64,000 nucleotides of DNA. It comes from Chrysopogon serrulatus (lineage: Eukaryota; Streptophyta; Magnoliopsida; Poales; Poaceae). The stretch is taken from positions 1-64,000 of the forward strand of contig JADLZL010008145.1 of NCBI GenBank assembly GCA_015844335.1, written 5' to 3'. This document shows positions 35,860-47,289 of this stretch, in pieces (position 1 is the first letter of the stretch; the number at the start of each line of letters is the position of its first letter). A program made the translations under genes and the position numbers. Under the pieces are notes generated by a model. That model worked only from the letters and a program-made list of their open reading frames with translations, made no database searches and was not told the DNA's origin.

Positions 35860-37016
35860 TGTTAAAGTCGGCTGCAGAAATTCAGGTTGGTGAAGTCTGA
35901 ACTGCTGGTTGCATCATCAAGGGAAATTATAAGGGATGGAATTTAAAATGCATTATATATGCTAAGGCATATATGGACACCTCAAGTGTTTGACTTAGGA
36001 TTATTTAATGAGTTTGCATCATTGCTTCGTGAAGTTAGGTTACAAGATCAATGGTAACAGTACTGCAGAATACTCCTTGGATCATGAGAAGAAAACTTTT
36101 GTTTTGCAAAAATCTAAACCCGTCCATTTCAGTTTCAGAGTGATCAGGTCCACTTTGTCGTATTGATCCAATCATTAGCTATTTATAATGTTTGCTCATG
36201 TTCAGTCTTAAGTCAGCCAAAGAGTTGAGAGAGCTTATATAATACCTGTAAAATAGCTTATAAGTCAACCAAAGAGTTGGGAAAGCGACATATCATGCAA
36301 TCTAAATACTCTGTGTTTAGCTGGGCTACAGCAATTAACGCTTCCTGAGTTAACGGTCGTTGCATCACGGAAACTGCATGGACATTAAAATACTGTTGTT
36401 AGAGCACCAATTGAGTACACATCCCTCAGCTAGGGGTTGACGACTTAGGATTAATGAACAATCTTACGTTGTCTCTTAGTGAAGTTAGTTTACAAGATCG
36501 ATGCTAACAATACTTAAAACTCCTTGGATAACGAGAAAACAAAGAATTTTCTTCACTTGCTGTTGCTGGCTCATTCTGATTCCTCCAGCTAGTGGTTTCA
36601 CCTTCAGATGCTAGCAGGGATCGAGAGCGACAACTCATCGATCTGGTCCTACTCAAACTCAAATCATATATGGTCATATGGATGGATCCAATGGTAACGC
36701 AAAGATTAATTATATACGGTAGTACCTGTAAAACTTGTTTAACGTACGCTAGGCCATGTTCACGTCGGCTGCAACAATTCAGGTCGGCGACTGAAACTAA
36801 CGTTCGCAAGCAGCATCATTAAGCAAAGAATACTCTTAAGCAAATTATATGCGGGAGAAACAGAGGTTGTTAGAGCATCAATCTTCGGACGTGCCAAGAG
36901 GTTGACTTTGATTAATGAACAGGTTTATGCTGTTGCTTAGCGAAGCGTAGCTGCTGTTAGTTTATCACAAGATTGATGCTGACAGTACACAGCACTGAAA
37001 ACCTCCCTTAGCTTGG
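35860..37016. repeat. Diverged tandem triplication (about 450-470 bp unit)
   Basis: Three related blocks each contain 'gacttaggattaatgaac'-like, 'gttagtttacaagatcgatg'-like and 'ctccttggat'-like phrases. They lie near 35990-36090, 36437-36540 and 36901-37016. A second shared phrase, 'tcggctgcagaaattcaggt', appears near 35870 and 36765. No coding frame is conserved among the copies. Confidence 0.65.
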
Positions 37017-37193
37017 ACTGTTGGACAATAAGCTGGCTGACTCTGATTCCTGCAGCTGGTACAACCTGGTTTTACCACAACGGTGTGCGCGCGCCTCTCT
37101 TATCCAGCGGCTCCAGCGACTTGAAGATTCGTGCGGGTCAACAACACCTAATTCAGTCTGTTTCCAATGTTTCAATCCCAAACTTCCTCGATT

Positions 37194-37480
37194 CCTTCCC
37201 TGCCTTCTCTTACCTGCTGCTTCTCCATTCCTAGGTAGGATTCAGAATCACGTGATTCCATTCCCCTCTCTCATTTTTATTTCAATGCCCTCTCTCTCTT
37301 CTATCATTGATCTCTCTGATCTCTCCACTTCTCCCTCTCCTCTCTCTGCCTGTCGCCATCTCTCTCTACAATATTCCAGATTTCTCTCTCTGCTGCTCTC
37401 CCCATTTCTATCTCAGGCGCTCTCTCTCTCTCTCTCTCCATTTTTTCTCTCACTAGTTCTCTTTCGATCTGTTCATCCAG
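37194..37480 (+). other. CT-rich leader-like segment
   Basis: A dense pyrimidine tract with imperfect (CT)n typical of grass 5' leaders is followed by about 3 kb of T-rich, intron-like DNA. It may be the 5' part of the gene that supplies the GRF zinc-finger exon at 40.4 kb, but no continuous splice model could be built. Confidence 0.3.
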
Positions 37481-40400
37481 TTCATACAAACATCAGCTAT
37501 GGGTGCAGATTAGGTCCTTTTACGGTGTGATTTCTCTATCCTAAGCGTACTTGACTTGTTTTTTCCTACTTGAAAACACTCATACCTGCAGTTCTAGATG
37601 TATTCATATTCTCTTGGTTTTTTTCTCGGTTAGATTAATTGATTGATAGATCCAATCCAGTTGTAGATATATTTGTGTTTTTTTTTCTTCAACCGCTGCT
37701 TGTCGGCATTTGTGTGCTCAAATGCATCTCCCCTAAGATTAGACCATGCACTTGGGGATTCGTGATTTTTAACCTTCTGATCTGCCCTTTTAACCTTGGA
37801 ATCATTAATATATTAATATATTTTGTTTTCTATTCCTTCGAATCTAATCCAGATTCGAGGTTTTCTTTTCCTTTTTCTTATCATATTCTTTTTAAAAAAA
37901 TTGCTTTCTTTTTTTTTCAAATTCATATTTTACAAATGGAAACAAATGGACAGATTTCTAGCGCTACACGCCTCCCCCATTATCTCTCTTGCCTTCAGGT
38001 ACTTTCTTGATCTCATACCCCACTTTCCATTAATCTTTCCACTTTATAACTTCTAGCAAAATATACTCTTCATATTCTTCCATTTTTGTAGTGTGCATAC
38101 TCACTATCTTTATCTGTCTCTTTTCTTAGTCGATTTATGATCTGATATTTACCATACTCCCTCGATGCAAGTACATCCAGTTGCATCCAATGCTCCCTCT
38201 AGTTGCTCTTTTTTTAGTTGCTCATATCTGAAGTTCTATATGCATGAGTTTTTTTAACTTGGCTCTACGTTTATTGTCCTCTGACTCTGAGTGGCTCATA
38301 GATGCAGTTGTAGATGCATTTGGCTTCTTTTCTCAACCTTCTAGTTGGTGCCCTGTCCTCTATGATCTGCTATTTTTCTTTGGACTGTCAAGTTTTTTTT
38401 TTAATACTTGAGCCTTATCAATGCTGAAGTAAAATTCATATTGAGTTTGTAACAAAATCTGGCTTCTCGTATGCATCCCTCTGGCTCTTTGGTTGTTAAT
38501 CAAGTAAACTGTTTTGAAGGTAAAAGTAGTATAAAACCTTCATTCTGTAAAGAGAAGCCCATGGTAAATTCTGTAAAGCATGGGAAAGCATATGGAATTG
38601 GCTACCATGGTTGTGAGAACATGCATTTCATAATCCTTATTGCTAACATCTGTAAGCAATTCTCTTATGTGCTTCAGTGTGACAATCTTTTTGTATGCAA
38701 TCTTGGTTACATTCTTTAATAAATTGCATCATATGGACATATGGTTCAGATATAGATCTACAGGGTGGTCAGGATCAGTTCGTGTTGCAGTCTTATATTT
38801 ATATTATTTATGAAGTTGGATGTTTATTTGTTGATTGCTCCTATAAATTTAACTTATGTATTGCTAAAATTATTTCAATGCCAATTTGAATCCAGTCGAA
38901 GCAAATTTAGGCATACTTCTTAAGGTTATTTTAATATTGAATTTCGGCTGTCATGCTGAATTGCTGATGTCTTTATCCTACTGATCATTGTTCTACAAAA
39001 TAATTATGCATAGATTAATCACCATTTATTATTGTCTCCTTTTAATCATTTGGTTGCTGCCAGTTCCTTCATTTCCTCTCCCCTATTCCACCATCTCGCC
39101 TTCTCTCACCATCATTGTGAGATATTAAAATTAAATTATTGTTTGTCTAGTCCTTTAATTCATCATTACATATCATAATTACTTAGTTGCATACAGATGG
39201 TCCAGCAAAATATGTAGCACAATATTAGTTTAGATTTGACATGCTTAATGTTATCTGCTATTCTACATGAAGGAATTCAATATCAATTGATCTGCCATTT
39301 TCTAATTCACCTTTGCTTCGGATAGTTCTCCTACTTACTATATTAGATAATTTTCTAGTTTGTGGGTGAGATTTATATGAACATCAAGACATCGGTTCTT
39401 ATCTTGCAGTGTAAATAATGCATGCTGTGTTGGAGCATGTTGTTTTGGATAGGAATCAAGTTAGAAATTTCCGTGATGATTATAGCTTCTTGTAGTCAAC
39501 TCTAAATTAAGAAGTTGAGACTACATAAACTTAACTCAGCTGACCTGCTATTCTTTTTAATGTTTTAGGACTAAGAAACCACATTCTATGTTGTTTTAGG
39601 CTCTCAAGATCCATGTGCAGATGCAGAGTTACAATGCTCCATCCAAGAATGTATATGCTGTGAATTTCCCATTCAATAAAGACTGACTACAGGTCTGTGT
39701 TGGAACAATTTAACCCATTAGTAATTAGTACTTAATGCTCAATTTGTACTTGTTTGAGTGTGATAGGAGAAAGCAGATGGAAGTGCCACAAATCACTTTA
39801 GATAAAATATAGAGACAAAAAATATTTTAGTTCTCTATCCTTATCCTTATCCCGGTAAAACTAGTTTGTTACAGTCCTGCTGTTCTCATCTATAGTTCAC
39901 ATGTTTAGAGTACAATTCTTAATTTGACGTTCTAGCTGTTCTAAGTCACCTATGGCTGTCAAGGTAAATAATTCGTATAAACAATTTTTTTTTTGTGCTG
40001 ATAGCATGACTACTTGAGCTAATTATGTAGCTCTAATTTAGAAAATGCTAACCCACCTGTTTCTATTACTCTATAATAATCTTTTTATATTTATCTAGTC
40101 TACTATATTTAGTAGTTCAGGTTGAAGTCGTTGGTTGCCGTTTTTTAGTCTAGCATGCACCTGATTAATTGCACTGGTTTCCTAGTTTATACATCAATAA
40201 TCTTATGGTATTAAAAAGTGTTATGTTCACTGGGTGCGCGGTTTACTATTCAAACAAGAATAATACTTTAGCATTAAAAAGATTAGTTGGACTGAACCTT
40301 TCTTACACTTGTATTAGTTTTTACCTAATTTGTACTTAATTATACCAGATCAGCTGTATCATATGATCGCTTCATCTGGCCTTTTTTTTTTATTTTCTGT

Positions 40401-41568
40401 TACGGTACTTTGTGACCTCCCTTGGATGTAGAAAATGCATCTTCTTCTCACATTGTTTCATACACCCATGATCCTACCGAGTCTCCGGTTTTGGCATATG
40501 GTTGTGGTCATGTCACTTTTTTGCATGCCGCCTCCACTCCGAAGAATCCAGGCCGTAGATTCTTCACTTGTCCAGTACTCAGTTAGTTCTACTGTCGCAT
40601 TTAATATTTGTGCTTGCATGTAGCATGCTCTAAGATCTGTTCTTTTCACATTAATCAAATACCCGGGTTTCAAGACCTAACATCTCATTTAGACACTTGC
40701 TATCTGTATTTTAAACCTCATGTCACACCAATAAGCATCATCTCTTCAGTAGTATAGTTTACTACCTATAAAGCTCATTTTAAGTCCACAGAGAGAAATA
40801 TGCATTTTTGTAGACGGTCTCATAGCACCATATATTTGCAGATATATATAACAAAGTTCTCTTAAGTTTGTCAGATATCATCTTTTACATAATATGTATT
40901 GTGTTCTCCTTCATGTTTTATATTGGATAAATCCTATTCTAATCATCCTTTTATTCTCCTTACTAAATTTCTTTTACAGATTTGTAAGCAGTTGATATGG
41001 GAGGTTTGTATTGAATAGATATGTTGAAGACATGGTGTTTTTTTATCACACTAGCACAGCCTCTACATTGCAGGCAGAGCTCCAAGTTTGATGCAGTAAC
41101 GTTGTGTTGAAGGAACTCGAGATTTCTTACTTGGAGGTTCATGGGGCAGTATTTTGCCCTGACTGACTAATTGTATGAGTCATTCCAAGATATAATTGTC
41201 CAAAACAACCAGCAACCTGGTAAATTTGAGGATAAATTAATTAGTTCCAGACAATTTCATTGTATTTGCGTAGGGTACTTGTACACAGAATTGGGAAGAA
41301 GATATCAGCTATCATCTATGTATAAAATGATTATTTAGTAGTAATGAGTACTTCACATGTTCTCACATGCTCATAGGTTCTCGCATGCTCATAGCCACGG
41401 CAATGAGAGCTGCTTTCATTCAACTAGTAATTGAATTTTGTTTATAAGATTATGAAGAGAAGCTCATGAGTTGGAGACAGTGAGAAAAAAGAACACGAAA
41501 ATCAAAGAGCTGAGGAGTCGTAGTCTGAACTCTGAAGTCGAAGCATTCAAGAGCTTCACCGGAACATA
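37481..41568 (+). other. T-rich intron-like region around the zf-GRF exon
   Basis: Strong T-over-A bias on the + strand and scattered consensus-like splice sites suggest transcription from the + strand. Apart from 40432-40573 no exon is convincing. A short frame at 39600-39680 ('MQSYNAPSKNVYAVNFPFN') is possible. Motifs such as 'agttgtagatgcatttg' and 'gatctgctatttt' recur several times between 37.5 and 39.6 kb. Confidence 0.35.
40432..40573 (+). CDS. GRF-type zinc-finger exon (partial gene, model incomplete)
   Basis: After an acceptor-like 'cttggatgtag', the frame is open across about 47 codons and reads 'VLAYGCGHVTFLHAASTPKN' followed by 'PGRRFFTCP'. This is the zf-GRF signature (Cys, then T.KNPGRRFF.CP). 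A donor-like GTACTC follows TGTCCA at 40574, splitting the domain before the final Cys/Trp part, which I did not find. About 0.9 kb downstream (41455-41530) a Glu/Lys-rich stretch 'EAHELETVRKKNTKIKELRS' resembles the coiled coil that often follows zf-GRF in plant proteins. zf-GRF domains bind nucleic acid in several plant proteins and occur in many uncharacterised grass genes and gene fragments. Functional status is unknown. Confidence 0.5.
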
Positions 41569-41774
41569 CTACCTCTGTCTCCACTGCCGTTTTCGTGCAA
41601 GTCTGATTTGATTCGTGAAAAGTACATGTAACATTTGTGTTTTTAAATAAATTTAAAAAATTAGATTAAAGTATCTTTCTAATAATACTAATTATATACC
41701 ATAAATATTAATAATTTTTAATATATAATTACTAATAGTTATTTCTCTAAAAACTAGATTAAATTGGAGGGGAG
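41569..41774. mobile_element. Degenerate Stowaway-like MITE
   Basis: The left end CTACCTCTGTCTCCACTG and right end 'TTGGAGGGGAG' are flanked by TA (41567-41568, 41775-41776). The interior is AT-rich. The ends are more diverged than in the 14-15 kb copies. Confidence 0.6.
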
Positions 41775-41914
41775 TATGCGAACTTTTTCCAATCGTACAA
41801 AGCCCATCCCATCATGTCTGGCACTCCCCTCCATCCGCTCTGCACTCTTTTCGGCAGCCACTCATTGATGATTTATGTAACCATCATCCAACCCCTCTCG
41901 GGTACTTTTTTGTC

Positions 41915-42155
41915 CGTCCTCGTTTAGATTGTAAATGTTAGAAAAAATTGAGAACGTAGCATTTTGTTTGTATTTAGCAAATTATTATCTAATTGTAGAT
42001 TAACTAGACTTAAAAAATTCATCTCATGATTTATAACTAAATTGTGCAATTAGTTATTTTTTACTTACGATTAATGCTTTATGCATACGGCTAAAAATTA
42101 ATGTGATGGAGAGAGAGTGAAAAAAATCTTGAATTTTGAGAGAGAGAACTACATA
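41915..42155. mobile_element. MITE-like grass repeat
   Basis: The segment runs from 'cctcgtttagattgtaaatg' through 'gattaactagacttaaaaaa' and 'atgcatacggctaaaaatta' to 'gtgatggagagagagtgaaa'. I recognise it as a high-copy grass MITE-like sequence from memory of the family. Its ends are not clearly inverted here, so superfamily and exact boundaries are not assigned. Confidence 0.45.
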
Positions 42156-42790
42156 CCTCACTAGGCAGCCAATAACCAGCCTTCTGACACTTTTTATTGG
42201 AATTAGAAATCTTATGTTGTACTGTGTCTTATTTATTAATCTTAACATTCTATCATAATTATTCGTCTTGTTCATTGTTTTATCACCGGGCTTATTACCC
42301 GTTTGAATAATATTTTTTTCTTTCATAGCAAACCAATCAGTTTATCTTATTAGCCGGCTTATGTGACCAGACGAACATCCCAATTGACTCTTAAGGTTCT
42401 AAATACGACATACCTCTATCCTTAAAAGGATGCAACTATAGGCTAGCAGCGCGCCCAGTTAGAATGGTTTGTATTTAGCCAAGTTTATAGTGAATAGTGT
42501 CTATATTTTATGGCTCTAAATTAATTTATTATGAAAATACATTTCATACTCAACCTAATGGTATTTATTTGATATCAGCAATATTAATATTTTTAATATA
42601 TAGATATAGTTAAACTTAAGATACTAAAACATAACATTGTGCTATAATTGCATTCTTATTGGGACGAGGAGATCAAAGCTTTCGTAGCCAAATCTTCCAT
42701 TCCTAACTCTATGTTTGATACAACTTACCATTATCGAGTAACATGTAATCCAATTTTTTAAGAAGTGTCCGCATAAGTGCTGATTAAATT

Positions 42791-42890
42791 GTGAGCTGAA
42801 TATATTATGCCTAGACAGTCAAATTTACCTCCAAACCGTTGTGAGCTGAATATACTATGCCTATACAGTCAAATTTACCTTAAAACAGTT
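42791..42890. repeat. 50-bp tandem duplication
   Basis: 'GTGAGCTGAATATATTATGC' at 42791 and its near-copy at 42841 begin two adjacent 50-bp units that differ at about six positions. Confidence 0.9.
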
Positions 42891-43173
42891 GGTGTCTGAA
42901 CATGTTTGCAAATTTAATCACTAATAATTCATTACTCTTATAATTTAAACCATCTAGCCGTAATTATGTCATTTCACCTTGTTTTAGAGTGAAATACTAG
43001 CCGTATTATGTGTCATTCCAGCTAGCCGTAATTATATGTCATTTCTTGAAAGGATTTACCTTTCCGCTTGAAATTTCTTACTTATTGCTCTCAAAAACAT
43101 TACCTTATAGTACAAATGGTTGAATATTTATCCTTCATAATTTCAAGAAATGTAATGACCTTTTACCTTATAG

Positions 43174-43174
<1 letters not shown>

Positions 43175-43257
<83 letters not shown>
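43175..43257. repeat. (TA)n microsatellite
   Basis: About 40 TA dinucleotides, uninterrupted. Confidence 0.97.
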
Positions 43258-43260
<3 letters not shown>

Positions 43261-43373
43261 CTAAATAAGGTTATTATCAAAAGTAGTAATATGTCTATAT
43301 AATGACACTAATTATGTCTTATAAATATTAGTATTTTCTTATATATATTTGGTCAACATTAAGTCCATTTAAC

Positions 43374-43542
43374 TGTGGGACATGGGATAAGTGTGGTACA
43401 TTTACTTACTTAGAGAACAAAATAATTAAATATATGTGGAATAAAGGATTTACCATTTAAGTGTGGTACATGGGATGAGTGCGGTACATTTACTTACTTA
43501 GAGAACGAACTGATTAAATATAAGTGGAATAAAGGATTTACT
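43374..43542. repeat. 88-bp tandem duplication
   Basis: Two copies begin 'TGTGGGACATGGGATAAGTG' (43374) and 'TGTGGTACATGGGATGAGTG' (43462). They share 'acatttacttacttagagaa' and 'gtggaataaaggatttac'. Related phrases continue to about 43700. Confidence 0.85.
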
Positions 43543-43759
43543 TAGAAAAGCGTTTGCGGAAATGATCAAAAATTTAGAAAAGCGTGTGAAAGGTGTCATC
43601 TATATAGATTTACTTAGAAAACGAAATATAAAATGCTGGAATAACATAGGAAAGCGTGTGAATATGTATTTAAAATTTTACTCTGAAAAAACAAAATAAA
43701 AAATATTAGTGGAATAACATGTGTGTTGCAAAGTGCGTGAGAAATAAACGATATATAAA

Positions 43760-45540
43760 ATATTAGAAGAATTAGACTAATCGAGATGTACAGGAGCAAG
43801 ACGTTAACTGCTGCATATGAGTTGGCACCGTGGGGGAAAAAAAAAAGCGTACAGTGAATGAGGTAGTGGAATAAAAACTAGATGAAATTCTAACCTGCAT
43901 ATGACAAATCTGATTATCATCATTGAATACAACTGACATCGGCTAATGACCACTGGTTGAAAATCTGAAGAAAATGTAGGACTATAACCGCAAAGGCGTT
44001 TTTACTCGAAAAAAAACTGCAATGGCGTTAGACCGGAAATTAATGGATAAAATAAACAAAACCGGAGTCATAGAAAGAATTTGGACCATATGCGTTTAGT
44101 GCAGTTCAATAGTTCAGATTTAAAATAATTCTGTACCTGGCGAGGATTAAAATAATTAAGAATACTCTAAAAAATAAGACATGGTAAAATAATTAAGAAT
44201 AATTCTAGTCAAAGATTTAATTTGAGAAAGATAGAGAAAGGGTACGACTGTGGTCTAGAGTGACGAGTAGTAGTCTAAAAAGAAAGCAAGTGAATGGGGA
44301 GGGGTAATAATAAAGCTCGTACGATATTAGGGGAAAAAAGGAAGGGAATGCTGATTCCTGGGTTGGGAATAGCAAGAGGTAAGATAGCTGAGCCTCGGAA
44401 TCAGACGCGCCAGCGGAAAGCTAGGACAGAGAGCCAGTAAAGGGCAGACGCGGGGGCCAGCGTTGACCGTGCGCGAATCACAGAGCACTAATGAATGGGG
44501 AGAGATAAGCAGGGCGCGCGCATGCCGTTGCGGAGTTGCATTTCTCCACCTGGTATCCAACCCCATTTTATCCTTCTTTATTAGGACCTGCATGCGACGC
44601 AGCCACTTGCTATCTTGAATCTTTTCCAAGGGCAGGAAGTAATAAGATCCTGAAGAGTGTAGTTGTAGGTCTTGGTCAACTTCATGGCGGTACCCATAAT
44701 GTTTGGTGTACGCTACTGTCTGTCTATTAGTTTTCCGTTACCAAATTTTCCATATAGAAGTTAAAAACTTAAGATGAGTGTTTCAAGTCAGACACTTCAA
44801 CTGAAGAGCATGCTGACTTCACTGTAGCCCCAGCCCACAAGATGGATCGCGCGGTCCATCGATCGGTACAACAAACAGAACAGAGAAAGCATTGTCGTAT
44901 CATATCCTCTGATTTCAGTGTGATCTCACAGATGAAGCTGTAGTGACGGGCTGCTGCTATGGCTCCTAGTAGAACCGAGAAACGCATGCCTGCACGATCG
45001 TCGTCATGCGCCGACTCACGGCGCACGCGTACGTCAAATAATGTCGAATTTCTTGGAGATAAAATTTTGGCACGCCTGCATGCGTCACGCGGATAGATGC
45101 AGGCGCAGCCATTGTTGCCGCGATGTTTCGTCCTGGTTCATACTACAGCATCGTCTCTTCTGAAGAAGATGTAGGTACAAGAAACGAAAACGACAGTCTG
45201 TCTTGCTGGCTGCTCCGATGATCCTGCCCGCCGACGGCTCTCTTCTCCTGCAGACATGTAGTGTAGGAGCATGTAATCCATGGTATCGCATTAGATATGC
45301 ATGATCGTTATCCATCCGACCACCCGACCATCCGTAACGGAAATGGCTTGCAGCCCTTATCCGTTGCTGCGCCAGATTAGATAGGATCGTTAGGCTGTCC
45401 GTACTCTTCATCCTCTATATTCATCCTCTAAAAGAAATATTTTATCTTGGTTATCGAGATTCTTTCCTCTATACCACTTTCTCCTGCACCCATCTATACT
45501 CTATATCATCTTCTATCTACTGTGGGGCCCACTTGTCAGG
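43760..45540. other. Intergenic, no gene recognised
   Basis: Short ORFs on both strands (up to 108 aa) have no recognisable domains. Composition shifts from AT-rich to mixed. No terminal repeats were identified. Confidence 0.45.
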
Positions 45541-45543
45541 TTT

Positions 45544-45571
<28 letters not shown>
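45544..45571. repeat. (CT)n microsatellite
   Basis: About 14 CT dinucleotides just upstream of a GC-rich, exon-like block. Confidence 0.95.
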
Positions 45572-45574
<3 letters not shown>

Positions 45575-45589
45575 TTCCTCTCGGGCAGC

Positions 45590-46010
45590 TGGCCTCCCCG
45601 ACCATCCCTCCGGGCGGGGCTCAAAGCCGGCCCCCTCCCCGGTGGCCCTCCCGGCGATCCCGGGCTCGTCTGGGCCGGGGTCCATGGCGGGGCGAACAGC
45701 GTGGGCTGCGAGCTTCCGCACGGCCAGCGTGGTGGCGGCGTGCCCGAAGTTACAGCGCGTCCCGCCCATGATGAGGCGGAGGCGGAGGTGGCGAGCCCGG
45801 CGTCGGCGGCCTCGGCGCCGCGGCGGCGCGAGCCCGTGCGGCGGCGGAGACAAAAGCGCGTCGGCGCGCGCGCCAGCATCGCCGACGGTGGGCTCCGCGC
45901 CTTGTAGGCGCAAACTTTCGCCGCGGTGGCGGCGGGCGAGCAAGGGATGGCGCGAGCCACGGTACCCCGTCAAATTTGGAGGACCGCGCGATGCCGGATG
46001 ACATGGCCAA
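45590..46010. other. GC-rich exon-like fragment of unknown origin
   Basis: Several overlapping frames on both strands are open for 120-200 codons, which is expected from the very high GC content and does not show coding by itself. No domain was recognised in any frame (Pro/Ala/Arg-rich). The position after 'tgtggggcccacttgtcagg' and a CT tract suggests a captured 5' gene fragment. A gene call is not supported. Confidence 0.3.
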
Positions 46011-46410
46011 ATACCGGACGCCGCTGCTGCGTTTTCCTTCGGTAAACGATCATGCAGCACCCGGTACCGGACGTGAGTGTGGTCAGTCTTAGGAGTATCA
46101 TCTCTTGGTACGGTGCTGCCATGCTGGTGCTGCTTGCGTATCATGATTCATATAATTTTGATGCTATCTAAGTCAATGTGCATCAAATTTTTATTATAGT
46201 TTAAGCCTAATATAATTAGTTCACCATAAAAGTTTCTCCACAATTAGACCATAGAAACTACAGCTGTCGATTAATTATACAAAAACATAGATTTAAAGGT
46301 ACAACAAAAAATTGTACTATTTATTATATGTTCTCTATGTAGTTCTACTCATATTGAGTCTAACAAAATTAGATTTTTTATTTTATAATTTTTTGTGATT
46401 TACTATGGTT

Positions 46411-46820
46411 TTTTAAAGGTTCAACTGAAATAAATAAAAAATAAAGAGACAAAATCGTCTTTGAAAACCGCTTATAATCGGTCAAGAAGGTAAAACAAAC
46501 GATTTTATCTAATTTAGAGTTTAGGGAGGAAAATAGATTTTTGTAAAAATTAAGCAGACAATGTGGACTTTTTCAAAAAAGAAACAAAAACAGATTTTAT
46601 GTTCTGTACAAAAATTTTCCACCCCCTTAAACGTTTTTTCAAAGATTCAACCAAAATACATAAAAAACAAAAAGACAAAATTACCTTCAAAACCGCTTAT
46701 AATCCGGTTAGGAAAGTAAAATGAATAATTTTAAAAGTTTAAGGAGATGATTTATCCGATTTTGTGGTTGGAGGAAAAGTACTTTCGCAAAAGTTAAGAC
46801 AGGTAATGTGGACTTTTTCT
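46411..46820. repeat. Diverged tandem duplication (about 223 bp unit) upstream of DUF1475
   Basis: The two units share 'aaaggttcaactgaaataaa', 'aaaaccgcttataatcggt', a 'tttgtaaaaattaag' or 'tttcgcaaaagttaag' block and 'caatgtggactttttc'. They begin near 46411 and 46634. They lie 0.5-0.9 kb upstream of the DUF1475 start codon, in its presumptive promoter. Confidence 0.75.
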
Positions 46821-47146
46821 GCAGTTTAAAACCAATGCAGCCCGTTTCTTTCATGGGCCTCAAACTCGAATACCCATTCTCTTGGACCAGGCCGAATTTG
46901 CCTTGGAATACCAAAAGTCCAATACCAAATGGGCGATAGCGTCATTTTCCTGCTTGCTGGCCGCCGCCGGACGAAATCCGAAAGCCCACTGAGTCACTGA
47001 CAGTCTCGATCCCCGCAGTCATCGCGGGGATCCGCCGGTCATCGCCGGCGACTCACTCCCGCAGCTCACCTGCTCTCAACCGCGACCTCGGCGCCCTACA
47101 CGGCTTCCAAGTCGCAGGAATGCGGCGGCGGCGGCGCCCACATCCT

Positions 47147-47190
47147 ACGTGGCCGCGTCTCGGCCTCCGCTTCCGCCGGGCCGACGTGTC
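47147..47190 (+). promoter_or_regulatory. ABRE/DRE-like cluster in the DUF1475 5' region
   Basis: ACGTGGC (47147-47153) and the overlapping pair GCCGAC/ACGTGTC (47180-47190) lie 100-143 bp upstream of the ATG. The ACGT cores match ABA-response elements and GCCGAC matches the DRE/CRT core, a known coupling arrangement. Such short motifs are common in GC-rich DNA, and no TATA box is evident. Confidence 0.35.
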
Positions 47191-47289
47191 AGCTTCCCGT
47201 CCACTCCCCATTCCTCCTATTACTTTCTCCGCCGGCAACTATTCGCCCCTCCCCACTAAATCCGCGGCCGTTTCCTCTCGAGCGTGACC

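Noticed and set aside
45447..46144. 184-202-aa ORFs on both strands
   Set aside because: High GC leaves all frames open, and none contains a recognisable domain or consistent splice context.
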